DNA of 64,000 bases from NCBI GenBank assembly GCA_017531485.1, contig JAFXKY010000052.1, positions 1 to 64,000 of the forward strand. The letters are read 5' to 3'. This stretch comes from Eubacteriaceae bacterium. GTDB lineage: Bacteria; Bacillota; Clostridia; Eubacteriales; Anaerofustaceae. Positions 16,958-25,064 of the stretch are shown here, one piece after another. Positions within the stretch are counted from its first letter, which is position 1. Every line of letters begins with the position of its first letter. The notes under the pieces are model-generated. The model was not told where the DNA came from and searched no databases. It saw only the letters and a list, made by a program, of their open reading frames with translations. A program made the translations under genes and the position numbers.

Positions 16958-17688
16958 TATTTATCTTCCTCCGTGTTCTTTTCTGTAGCTTTGCATCCTG
17001 ATGCAACATATAAAAGTTCAGGAAGGACTTCTTCCTTTGTTCCCACTTTCTTGAGCTGTCCGCCTGAAAGGAGAATGATCTTGTCCGCAATATTGAGGAT
17101 CCTTTCCTGATGGGAAATGATCATGATGGAGCCCTGGATTTTTTCGTAGAGGTTTTCAAAAACAGAAATGATGTTGTTGAAGCTCCAAAGGTCGATGCCC
17201 GCTTCCGGTTCGTCGAAGATAGTGAGCTGAGCTTCTCTTGCGAGGACTGTTGCGATCTCGATACGTTTGAGTTCGCCGCCTGAGAGAGATGCATTTACTT
17301 CGCGGTTGATGTAATCCTTGGCGCAAAGACCTACTTCAGAGAGGTATTCACAAGCTGCCGCAACTGAGAGTTTTGAGTTGCCTGATGCGATTGTGATGAG
17401 GTCTCTTACTGTAATGCCTTTGAAGCGTACGGGCTGCTGGAATGCGAAGCTGATTCCTTTTTTCGCTCTTTCCGTGATGGAAAGTTCAGTGATGTCTTCT
17501 CCGTTGAAAAGGATCTGACCGCTTGTCGGTGTGACGATGCCGGCGATGATCTTCGCCAGTGTTGACTTACCGCTGCCGTTGGGGCCTGTGATCGCGATAA
17601 ATCTTTCATTTATATTGAGATTTATATCCTTGAGGATCTCTTTTCCGCCTTCTTCTGCTGTGTAGCAAATATTTTTAAGTTCTAACAT
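16957..17688 (-). CDS. sufC: SufC, ATPase of Fe-S cluster assembly
   Basis: This 243-residue ABC-type ATPase energises the SufB scaffold in the cytoplasm. Visible motifs are Walker A GPNGSGKST (35-43), the Q-loop (AFQQPVRF), signature LSGGELKRIEI, Walker B LTIFDEPEAGIDLW and the switch His in MIISHQ. The acidic DEPEAGID is typical of SufC. GGAGG precedes the ATG, and sufB follows with overlapping codons. It is divergent from the lar genes across a 180-base gap. Confidence 0.95.
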   Translation of the reverse strand: MLELKNICYTAEEGGKEILKDINLNINERFIAITGPNGSGKSTLAKIIAGIVTPTSGQILFNGEDITELSITERAKKGISFAFQQPVRFKGITVRDLITIASGNSKLSVAAACEYLSEVGLCAKDYINREVNASLSGGELKRIEIATVLAREAQLTIFDEPEAGIDLWSFNNIISVFENLYEKIQGSIMIISHQERILNIADKIILLSGGQLKKVGTKEEVLPELLYVASGCKATEKNTEEDK

Positions 17689-17809
17689 GATACCTCCGCT
17701 TATATAGCTATGTTATAAATATAATACCACATAAGACGACTAAAATCCATCAGAATTGTGCAATTTTGAGTGAAAATTTTACTTTGCACAAGTAAGTTTA
17801 TGCCGCTTC

Positions 17810-17838
17810 TTGACCGTGAGGGATTTTGCTGTTAAAAT
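17810..17838 (+). promoter_or_regulatory. Promoter of larEBC
   Basis: TTGACC, 17 bases, TAAAAT, ending 33 bases before the larE start codon. Confidence 0.65.
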
Positions 17839-17871
17839 TAGATAAACAAATAAAAAATACGGTGGTTTGAT

Positions 17872-18615
17872 ATGGATATACAAAATTTTTTCGAAGAAAA
17901 TCAAAAAGTTGCCATCGCCTTCTCAGGCGGAACAGACTCCACATACCTTCTCTTTGAAGCGGTGGATGCAGGTTGCGACGTGCATGCGTTTTTCGTGAAG
18001 AGCGCATTCAATCCGCAGTGGCAGCAGGACAAGGCTGAAGAACTTGCAAAGCTGTTTTTAACGAATATGACTATAATTTACGCAGATGTTCTCGGAGAAG
18101 AAGACATCGTAAAGAATAAAGATGACAGATGTTATCATTGCAAGAAAGCGATCCTTTCATACGTGAAAAGCGCCGCGTCCCATGCAGGTTATGATATCGT
18201 CATTGACGGCACAAATGCAAGCGACGATCCGGATTGCCGTCCCGGAATGAAAGCTATCGAAGAACTCGGAATAATCTCGCCGCTCCGCCTTTGTGGCATC
18301 ACGAAAGAGGAAGTCATGAGAAGAAGCGAAGAGTTCAATCTCCCCACAAAAGACGACAAGAGTTACAGCTGCCTTGCGACGAGGATCCCGTCTCCGACGA
18401 AGATCACATACAACGCGCTTGAAAAGATAGAAGAAGCGGAAAACAAGATGTGGAATATGGGCTTCAAGGATTATCGTGTACGTTTCCACGGCAATCTCGC
18501 AAGGATCGAGGTTGCGAAAGATGAGCTTCCAATGCTTCTTGAAAAGAGTGCGGAAGTTACGGATGCCCTCGGTGAATATTTCAAATACGTCACCCTTGAC
18601 TTAAAAGGAAGATAA
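17872..18615 (+). CDS. larE: LarE, ATP-dependent sulfur insertase for the nickel-pincer cofactor
   Basis: LarE adenylates and then thiolates the pyridinium biscarboxylate precursor of the NPN cofactor. The 247-residue protein has the PP-loop AFSGGTDSTYLL (16-27), CYHCK (87-91) and CLATRIP (Cys167). In the Lactobacillus enzyme the Cys of the matching CLASR motif is the sacrificial sulfur donor. No additional cysteines follow Cys167, which argues for the sacrificial rather than the cluster-binding LarE type. It is followed by larB after one base. Confidence 0.93.
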   Translation: MDIQNFFEENQKVAIAFSGGTDSTYLLFEAVDAGCDVHAFFVKSAFNPQWQQDKAEELAKLFLTNMTIIYADVLGEEDIVKNKDDRCYHCKKAILSYVKSAASHAGYDIVIDGTNASDDPDCRPGMKAIEELGIISPLRLCGITKEEVMRRSEEFNLPTKDDKSYSCLATRIPSPTKITYNALEKIEEAENKMWNMGFKDYRVRFHGNLARIEVAKDELPMLLEKSAEVTDALGEYFKYVTLDLKGR

Positions 18616-18616
18616 T

Positions 18617-19369
18617 ATGGATAAGGAATATATTGTAAAGCTCCTCGAAGGAGTAAAGAACGGAGATGTGGACATTTCCGATGCGGTGGAGAAGATATCT
18701 TATGAGCCGTATTCAGACATTGATTACGCAAAGATCGACAACAACCGCAAGCTTGTGCAGAATGTAGGGGAAGTGATCTACGGTGAATCAAAAACTCACG
18801 AACAGATCATCGGTATCGTATCAAAAATGAAGCAGTCCGATAATTCCGAGATCCTCATCACCCGCCTTGACAAAGACAAGGCGGAGGAAGTATCAAAGCA
18901 TTTTGAGATGAGATATGATAAGAATTCACGCATGGGCATAGTATGCGGAGAAAAGGTTGTGCCGTCGGGAAATGACGTGCATATACTCTGCGCGGGAACG
19001 AGCGATCTTCCCGTTGCGGAAGAAGCGGCGCTGACGCTTGAATTTCTCGGACATAATGCGGTGAGGATCTATGACGTAGGCGTTGCGGGGCTTCACAGGC
19101 TTCTTTCCCACGTTGATGAGATCTCAAAAGCGAAGGTCATCATCGTCATCGCCGGCATGGAAGGCGCACTTGCGAGTGTTGTCGGCGGACTTACTTCAGC
19201 TCCCGTCATCGCCGTTCCCACATCCATCGGATATGGCGCAAACTTCGGCGGTCTCAGCGCACTCCTTTCAATGCTTAATTCCTGCGCAAGCGGAGTCGGA
19301 GTTGTCAACATTGACAACGGCTTCGGCGCAGCGATGCTCGCAAACAGGATCCTCGGGAGAAAAGCATGA
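18617..19369 (+). CDS. larB: LarB, nicotinate adenine dinucleotide carboxylase/hydrolase
   Basis: LarB carries out the first step of NPN cofactor synthesis: it carboxylates the pyridinium of NaAD and splits the phosphoanhydride. The 250-residue protein has a variable helical N-terminus and a PurE-like C-terminal half, with ILCAGTSDLPVAEEAA, YDVGVAGLHRLL, AGMEGALASVVGG and PTSIGYGANFGG. AAGGAAG precedes the ATG. The stop overlaps the larC start. Confidence 0.95.
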   Translation: MDKEYIVKLLEGVKNGDVDISDAVEKISYEPYSDIDYAKIDNNRKLVQNVGEVIYGESKTHEQIIGIVSKMKQSDNSEILITRLDKDKAEEVSKHFEMRYDKNSRMGIVCGEKVVPSGNDVHILCAGTSDLPVAEEAALTLEFLGHNAVRIYDVGVAGLHRLLSHVDEISKAKVIIVIAGMEGALASVVGGLTSAPVIAVPTSIGYGANFGGLSALLSMLNSCASGVGVVNIDNGFGAAMLANRILGRKA

Positions 19370-20550
19370 AGATACTTTATTTTGACTGCAAGATGGGCGC
19401 TTCCGGGGATATGATCCTCGGTGCGCTTTATGAACTCGCCCCGAACGGGGACAAGATAATCGAAAAGCTCAATTCTTTTTTCGAAGATGTAAACGTTACT
19501 GTTTCCGACCGTGAAAAGCTCGGAACGTGGGGAAAACATATCAAAGTCGAAATCGGCGGAGTTGAGGAAGAGAGCATTGACTCAGACGGACATGACCACG
19601 ATCATGATCATTCACACTCCCACGCGACGAGAATGCATATTTACGACAACATCGAATCGCTTCCCATAGATGACGGTGTGAAGGTGCATGCACTTGATAT
19701 ATTCAATTCCGTCCTCAGAGCGGAGTCGGTGGTGCATAAGACAAGCGTGTCCAAGGTTCATCTTCATGAGCTGGGAAATTTAGATGCAATAATCGATATC
19801 GTCGGTGCCTGCATGATGATCGAAGATATCGGTCCGGACAAGATAATATGTTCTCACTTAAACGTGGGAAGCGGATTTGTGAGATGTGCTCACGGGATCG
19901 TTCCCGTGCCTGCACCGGCAACGACGATCCTTCTTGAAGGAATGAAGGTGTATTCCTCGGATATAAGAGGGGAGCTTACCACTCCCACAGGTGCAGCGAT
20001 CCTGGGACATTTCTGTGAAGAATATATCCCCATGCCGCCGATGAACATCAAAAAAAGCGGCATCGGCGTCGGCAACAAGGATTTTGAACTTCCGAATGTG
20101 CTGAGGGCATTTGTCGGGGAAGCGGAAGAAGATAATTCCGTCAGCGAGCTTATCGCCACTCTTGATGACATAACAAGTGAACAATTATCATTCGCCACAG
20201 AGATATTGATGCAAAACGGAGCGCTGGATGCGTACATAACGCCCATCACCATGAAAAAGGGAAGATCGGCGTTTATGCTGACTTGTCTTGTTAAAAAAGG
20301 ACGTGAGAAAGAATTTGCATCCCTTATCTTTAAGTACACTACCACCATCGGCATCCGTTACCGTGAATACAGCCGCTTTACTCTTTCAAGAAAGATCATT
20401 ACGAAAGACACAAAATTCGGTCCTTTGAGATATAAACTTTCCGAAGGATACGGAGTGAAGAGGGAAAAGGCAGAATTTGACGACCTGAAAAAGATCAGTG
20501 TTGAAACAGGGCTTTCAATTGATGAAATAAAATCTCAGATCGAAGAATAA
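19366..20550 (+). CDS. larC: LarC, nickel insertase for the nickel-pincer cofactor
   Basis: LarC inserts nickel into the pincer nucleotide in a CTP-dependent reaction. The 394-residue protein begins with the family hallmark YFDCKMGASGDMILGAL. It has a His/Asp-rich nickel-binding loop (76-91) and HLHELGNLDAIIDIVG, then runs without interruption into the C-terminal LarC2 domain. In Lactobacillus plantarum a ribosomal frameshift joins LarC1 and LarC2; here they are one frame. No larA or larA-like racemase is in the window, so the enzyme that uses the cofactor is encoded elsewhere. Confidence 0.95.
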   Translation: MKILYFDCKMGASGDMILGALYELAPNGDKIIEKLNSFFEDVNVTVSDREKLGTWGKHIKVEIGGVEEESIDSDGHDHDHDHSHSHATRMHIYDNIESLPIDDGVKVHALDIFNSVLRAESVVHKTSVSKVHLHELGNLDAIIDIVGACMMIEDIGPDKIICSHLNVGSGFVRCAHGIVPVPAPATTILLEGMKVYSSDIRGELTTPTGAAILGHFCEEYIPMPPMNIKKSGIGVGNKDFELPNVLRAFVGEAEEDNSVSELIATLDDITSEQLSFATEILMQNGALDAYITPITMKKGRSAFMLTCLVKKGREKEFASLIFKYTTTIGIRYREYSRFTLSRKIITKDTKFGPLRYKLSEGYGVKREKAEFDDLKKISVETGLSIDEIKSQIEE

Positions 20551-20565
20551 ACTACGGAGGTATAC

Positions 20566-22656
20566 ATGAAGAGAATTTTATCACTCACATTCTTACTGCT
20601 CATCTTCATGTCGGTTTTTCCGGCAAGCGTATTTGCTCAGTGGGCGATCCTTGATCCGGCAAAAGCCAAGGGCAGTAACTACACCCAGTCCGATGCATAC
20701 GCAAAGGCCCTTGATGCGGTATTCGCAGGAGACATCGACATTTACAAGGAGATCGGCTGCAAGACCGAGCAGAATATGAAGCTCGGATACTCAATGAGTA
20801 CCTCAACGAAATATTATATCAAGAGCAAAGCCACAGGAACTGTATATTGGGGGATGCAGTGTTATGCATATGCCAATGCTGTCTATAACAAGCTTTTCGG
20901 GGAAATGCCATATCAAGGACTTTCCAAATTCCATCATTCAAGATATGTAATGAAAGGCAGTGGCGGAAAGAATACTCTTTCATATCAGGAATTTGTCAAT
21001 GCGGGAATAAGAAGCGGAGCTTACATAAGGACAACACCGAATTCCAATAACTCCTATAACGGCGGCGACGGACATTCGATGGTCCTTCTGAGCTATGACT
21101 CAAAAGGCGTTGTTTACATCGAAGGCAACTCTGACGGAAAAGGGCTTGTAAGGATATTCAACCAGACATGGGAAGAATTCAACAAGACGGAGCTCAAAGG
21201 CGTAAAGAGATATCTCTGTCATATCATTCAGGCAAACGACAGCTATTACGAACAGCATTATCCTGAAAACGTTGAAGAAAAGGCATACATCGCGCAGTGC
21301 GAGTTTTATCCTTCTTCATATAAGATCAAGGCTGTTAATCCCGCAAATCTGAGAAATATGCCCTGTAACTCAAATACAAATGCAGCATCAAAAATTCTTG
21401 TGAATGAACTTCCTGTTGGAACAACATTCACCGCAACGGGAATTTATAAGAATACGGAAGGCAATTATTGGTACAGAGTATTATACAACAACAAAACATA
21501 TTATCTCTATGCCAAGAACACAACAGCTGTCGAAATTATTCCTGATGCTGTTCTTACGGGAGCGAAATATCCGACGACGCTTATCAAAGGAAATTCGTAT
21601 ACGCTTGAAGGAAAAGTATCTTCCACATATTCAACTCTGACACACCTTACAGGTCAGGTACTGAATTCTTCCGGAAAGGTTGTCGGTTCAAAGCAAGTCA
21701 AAGTCACCAACAACTCTTATTCCATCAAAAACAGCGAACTTGATACCTCAATTAAGTTCGGAAGCCTTGTTGACGGAAAATACAGACTTGTGCTTCTCGC
21801 TGATGTAATGACGTACTATGTTTCAAATACTCAGAAGCTCGAAGGTGTCGGTGTTTGTCAGACTCTTCTCAATAAGGAATTCACAGTCCATGAACATAAA
21901 TATTCCGCATCAGGTTACGAATCAGCTCATCCGCACCGTGCTATGTCAAAATGTTCCTGTGGAGATGTAAAATACGGTGCTGCGAACTACAAAACGAGCG
22001 TGAAAGTCACGGCTCCGAGCTGCAAGGCGGAAGGAAAGAGGGAAACTGTCTGCGCAACGTGCGGATATGTTGAAAATACGGAGATTCTCGTAAAGCTCAC
22101 GCATGGCGAAACTTATGAAAAAGTAATTAATCCGACGTGCAGTGTGGAGGGAAGAAAAGAATATCGCTGTAAAGTTTGTGATGCGGTGGTATCATACGAT
22201 ATTATCCCAAGGCTCAGCCACAGCGGGATCCACACAGAAGTGACTGATGCGACTTGCAGTAAGGAAGGTAAGAAGGAATCTATCTGCGGAGTATGTAACG
22301 AAGTTCTTGCGACGGAAGTTATTCCGAAAAAATCACATACGATTACCGTCATAAACAGCTCTCCGACATATTCGGGAGATAAGTACTGCAGTGTATGTGA
22401 TACCGTTGTCGAAAAAGGAGACATCATCGAAATAATATATTTTCTTGGGGATGTGAACAGTGACGGCAAAGTAAATGCTCTCGATGCAACACAGATCCTG
22501 CGTTATGCCAACAATAAATCCTCCGTTCTTACGGGATGCGTAAAGGGGGATGAAAAGTTCCTTTCTGCGGATGTAAACAAAGACGGCAAAATCAACGCCC
22601 TTGATGCAACGCAGATACTGAGATATGCGAACAATAAAAGTTCGGTTCTGAAATAA
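20566..22656 (+). CDS. Secreted dockerin protein with papain-like N-terminal domain
   Basis: The 696-residue protein has a signal peptide (1-24). The N-terminal domain (about 60-230) has the Cys-His-Asn order of NlpC/CHAP or papain-like enzymes: Cys99 in WGMQCYAYANAV, His170 in GDGHSMVLL and Asn188 in IEGNSDG. Next comes an SH3-like segment with NLRNMPC (about 263-330) and a beta-sandwich-like region. Three zinc-ribbon-like repeats follow (patterns of Thr-x-Cys ... Cys-x-x-Cys, about 455-615), and then a type I dockerin pair of calcium loops (DVNSDGKVNALD and DVNKDGKINALD). It probably acts on the cell wall or on extracellular polymers, docked to a cohesin protein. GGAGG precedes the ATG. Confidence 0.85.
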   Translation: MKRILSLTFLLLIFMSVFPASVFAQWAILDPAKAKGSNYTQSDAYAKALDAVFAGDIDIYKEIGCKTEQNMKLGYSMSTSTKYYIKSKATGTVYWGMQCYAYANAVYNKLFGEMPYQGLSKFHHSRYVMKGSGGKNTLSYQEFVNAGIRSGAYIRTTPNSNNSYNGGDGHSMVLLSYDSKGVVYIEGNSDGKGLVRIFNQTWEEFNKTELKGVKRYLCHIIQANDSYYEQHYPENVEEKAYIAQCEFYPSSYKIKAVNPANLRNMPCNSNTNAASKILVNELPVGTTFTATGIYKNTEGNYWYRVLYNNKTYYLYAKNTTAVEIIPDAVLTGAKYPTTLIKGNSYTLEGKVSSTYSTLTHLTGQVLNSSGKVVGSKQVKVTNNSYSIKNSELDTSIKFGSLVDGKYRLVLLADVMTYYVSNTQKLEGVGVCQTLLNKEFTVHEHKYSASGYESAHPHRAMSKCSCGDVKYGAANYKTSVKVTAPSCKAEGKRETVCATCGYVENTEILVKLTHGETYEKVINPTCSVEGRKEYRCKVCDAVVSYDIIPRLSHSGIHTEVTDATCSKEGKKESICGVCNEVLATEVIPKKSHTITVINSSPTYSGDKYCSVCDTVVEKGDIIEIIYFLGDVNSDGKVNALDATQILRYANNKSSVLTGCVKGDEKFLSADVNKDGKINALDATQILRYANNKSSVLK

Positions 22657-22667
22657 ATTATGTTCTG

Positions 22668-22697
22668 AAAATCCGGGAATAAACTCCCGGATTTTTC
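22668..22697 (+). terminator. Terminator after first dockerin gene
   Basis: An AATCCGGGA / TCCCGGATT stem is followed by a T run 11 bases past the stop. Confidence 0.85.
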
Positions 22698-22809
22698 TGT
22701 TATGAAAAATGTTTAATAATGCTGACCGGTATGCCCGTTGACGATATGTATAAAAATAAAAGCAAAAACAGAGAAATTGTCTTGATTTCAATGTTTTTGC
22801 TGAATAATA

Positions 22810-22838
22810 TTGATCTGTTTATTGATATGTTTTATAAT
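22810..22838 (+). promoter_or_regulatory. Promoter of second dockerin gene
   Basis: TTGATC, 17 bases, TATAAT, about 30 bases before the start codon. It shows that the second gene is transcribed on its own as well as following a terminator. Confidence 0.65.
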
Positions 22839-22867
22839 TATACCATAAATTGAAAAGGAGCCAGAAT

Positions 22868-24367
22868 ATGAAGAAAATACTGAGTCTGTTTTTAATTTTG
22901 TTTGTTCTTGCAGCGGTGTTGCCGGCGAATACTTTTGCCGCTGAAAGCGATGTTGAAGCGTACCTTGGAAAATGCACACAGCTTCCGTCCTCCGCGGTGT
23001 TTCAGGCTAAGAAAGGAAAGGAGATAACCCTTAATTTCAGAAATATGCCCTGCAGCGAAGATACAAACAAGGCTTCGGAAATTCTATTTTCCGTGACTTA
23101 TAAAAAAGACGATCCCCGCACGGACTTTACGGCAACGGCATTTTATATCAATACGGAAGACAACGGATGGTATAAAACCACATATAACGGTGTGGAATGT
23201 TATGTATTTGCCGACAACACTCAGTCTTCGGGAGGATATGCAAACGCCACCACAACCGGCATGAAATACCCTACGGAGCACTTTCTCGGAAAGAAGTTTG
23301 ATCTCGAAGGAATCATCAGCGTTACCGGTTCAAGACTGATCGCTCTTGAAGCGAATCTGGTTCGTGTGGAAAACGGAAAAAGCGAAACGATCACTACCTG
23401 TAAGGAAGAAGACAGCAGTCTTCTTTCCGGTGGCACATTCAATATCAAGGGAAGTATGCTTGCTTCGAAATTTAAATTTGAGGAACTTCCGGAAGGTAAT
23501 TATTACCTTAATTATGTGATTTACGTTAACGGATATTATGTAGACAAAGACGGTCACAGAAAGATTTATACCGCCGACAAAGCCATCCTCATGGAAGACT
23601 TTACCGTAACGGAGCATATCTGCAAGTTTGAGAAAACTCATACCACCACATCATGGCATCCTCACAGGGAAACGGAAATATGCCACGGATGCGGAGAAGA
23701 AAGGGAAATTGAAGGAACAGAAACCTTCACAACAAAGACAAAGGTTATAAAGGCGGCAACGTGTTTGCAGGAAGGAAAGCTTCAGGAACTCTGCGTGCGC
23801 TGTAATTCAATTCTCGGAACGGAGGTTATTCCGAAAGAAAATCATACTCCCGTTACAGTAAACAAGACAGATACTTATACCGGAGATGTGGTTTGTTCGG
23901 TATGTAATACTCTTCTTGAAAAAGGAACAGACATCACCGATCATAAGCACAGACCGGTTCATACGGGAGAATATGAAGATGATCATCCTCACAGAGAAAT
24001 AATCAGATGTTTCTGCGGTATGGAAAGCTATGGTGAAGAGCATTTTGAAACGGAAATCATAAACAAGACGGATGTATATACCGGTGATGAGGTATGTGTA
24101 ACCTGCGGTGAAGTGGTTGCCGGAGGCGAAGAAATCGTTGAGAAAGAGTATGCGTCAGGGGATGTGAACAGTGACGGCAAAGTAAATGCCCTTGATGCAA
24201 CACAGATCCTGCGTTATGCGAATAACAAATCTTCCGTTCTCACAGGATGCGAAAAGGGATCGGCTATGTTTATGACGGCGGATGTGAACCGTGACGGTAA
24301 GATCAATGCACTTGACGCTACACAGATCTTGCGTTATGCAAACAACAAATCGTCAGTACTCAAATAA
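22868..24367 (+). CDS. Secreted dockerin protein without peptidase domain
   Basis: The 499-residue paralog of the preceding gene has a signal peptide (about 1-26). It has an SH3-like NLRNMPC segment, the same beta-sandwich-like region (MKYPTEHFLGKKFDLEG) and zinc-ribbon-like Cys pairs. The dockerin has calcium loops that are nearly identical in sequence to those of its neighbour. It lacks the papain-like domain, so it may be a binding or scaffold-associated module. I chose the ATG at 22868 because AAAAGGAG precedes it; an in-frame start at 22850 overlaps that site. Confidence 0.83.
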   Translation: MKKILSLFLILFVLAAVLPANTFAAESDVEAYLGKCTQLPSSAVFQAKKGKEITLNFRNMPCSEDTNKASEILFSVTYKKDDPRTDFTATAFYINTEDNGWYKTTYNGVECYVFADNTQSSGGYANATTTGMKYPTEHFLGKKFDLEGIISVTGSRLIALEANLVRVENGKSETITTCKEEDSSLLSGGTFNIKGSMLASKFKFEELPEGNYYLNYVIYVNGYYVDKDGHRKIYTADKAILMEDFTVTEHICKFEKTHTTTSWHPHRETEICHGCGEEREIEGTETFTTKTKVIKAATCLQEGKLQELCVRCNSILGTEVIPKENHTPVTVNKTDTYTGDVVCSVCNTLLEKGTDITDHKHRPVHTGEYEDDHPHREIIRCFCGMESYGEEHFETEIINKTDVYTGDEVCVTCGEVVAGGEEIVEKEYASGDVNSDGKVNALDATQILRYANNKSSVLTGCEKGSAMFMTADVNRDGKINALDATQILRYANNKSSVLK

Positions 24368-24373
24368 ACTAAC

Positions 24374-24402
24374 AAGACAGCTCTCTTCAGGGCTGTCTTT
24401 TG
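24374..24402 (+). terminator. Terminator after second dockerin gene
   Basis: A GACAGC...GCTGTC stem and T run lie immediately after the stop. Confidence 0.75.
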
Positions 24403-24404
24403 TA

Positions 24405-24434
24405 ATAAAAAATCCGGGTCTGAAGCCCGGATTT
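24405..24434 (-). terminator. Terminator of dnaE-zapA unit
   Basis: An AATCCGGG / CCCGGATT stem with a T run on the minus strand lies just past the zapA stop. Confidence 0.8.
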
Positions 24435-24440
24435 TCTATG

Positions 24441-24974
24441 CTATTCGTCTAATAAGGATTTTCTTGTCTGCACGAGTTCGATCTGCGATTCGATGAGCTT
24501 GTTCTGCATTTCCGCGAGAGAGCGTTTGTTCTGCTCAAATTCGTTTCTGAGGGAATTGAATTTGTTGCGGTATTCTTCGATGAGACCCGTAAGCTCACGG
24601 TTTTCAAGTTCCATTCTTTCCAGACGTGTTTCGAGTGTCTTGATCTTTTCTTCGTTTTCTTCGATCTCTGACATTGCCGTTGAAAGACGGTCTTTGTAGT
24701 TGAGCATTATCTGATAACCTTCTTCATCGACCTTTGAACGCAATCCTTCAAGCTCGTCTTTCGTCGTCAGGAGTTCATCACTGACGTTCAGAAGCGCCAG
24801 AACCGCCGCGCTGAAGTTGTTAATGAAAGGATTCGCAGCTTTGATCTGCTTGACCATGCTATCAACGAAAGATGCAACATTATCAACCCTTTCAGGATCA
24901 TCATCCGTCAGAACGGAGATGGGACTACCGAGTATATTTACAGTAACCTTACGTTTTTCTTTGTTAATATCCAT
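24441..24974 (-). CDS. zapA: ZapA-like cell division protein
   Basis: ZapA binds FtsZ and bundles protofilaments at the division ring. The 177-residue protein has the N-terminal ZapA domain (VTVNILGSPISVLTDDD, then VDSMVKQI and the AAVLALLNVSDEL helix). A coiled coil of about 90 residues (about 70-165) follows, rich in Glu, Leu and Arg. It is longer than the classical 85-110 residues, a form common in Firmicutes. An AAAGGA site precedes the ATG. It lies downstream of dnaE on the same strand. Confidence 0.88.
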   Translation of the reverse strand: MDINKEKRKVTVNILGSPISVLTDDDPERVDNVASFVDSMVKQIKAANPFINNFSAAVLALLNVSDELLTTKDELEGLRSKVDEEGYQIMLNYKDRLSTAMSEIEENEEKIKTLETRLERMELENRELTGLIEEYRNKFNSLRNEFEQNKRSLAEMQNKLIESQIELVQTRKSLLDE

Positions 24975-25064
24975 ATCTTAGTCCTTTCAATAAATGTGAA
25001 TTAATTATAATGTTTTTTTTTGCGAATTACAACTGTTTTTTTTATTTTACGACACCGTATTCGG

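Noticed and set aside
19366-20550. Programmed frameshift between LarC1 and LarC2
   Set aside because: The frame is continuous through both domains, so no frameshift is needed.
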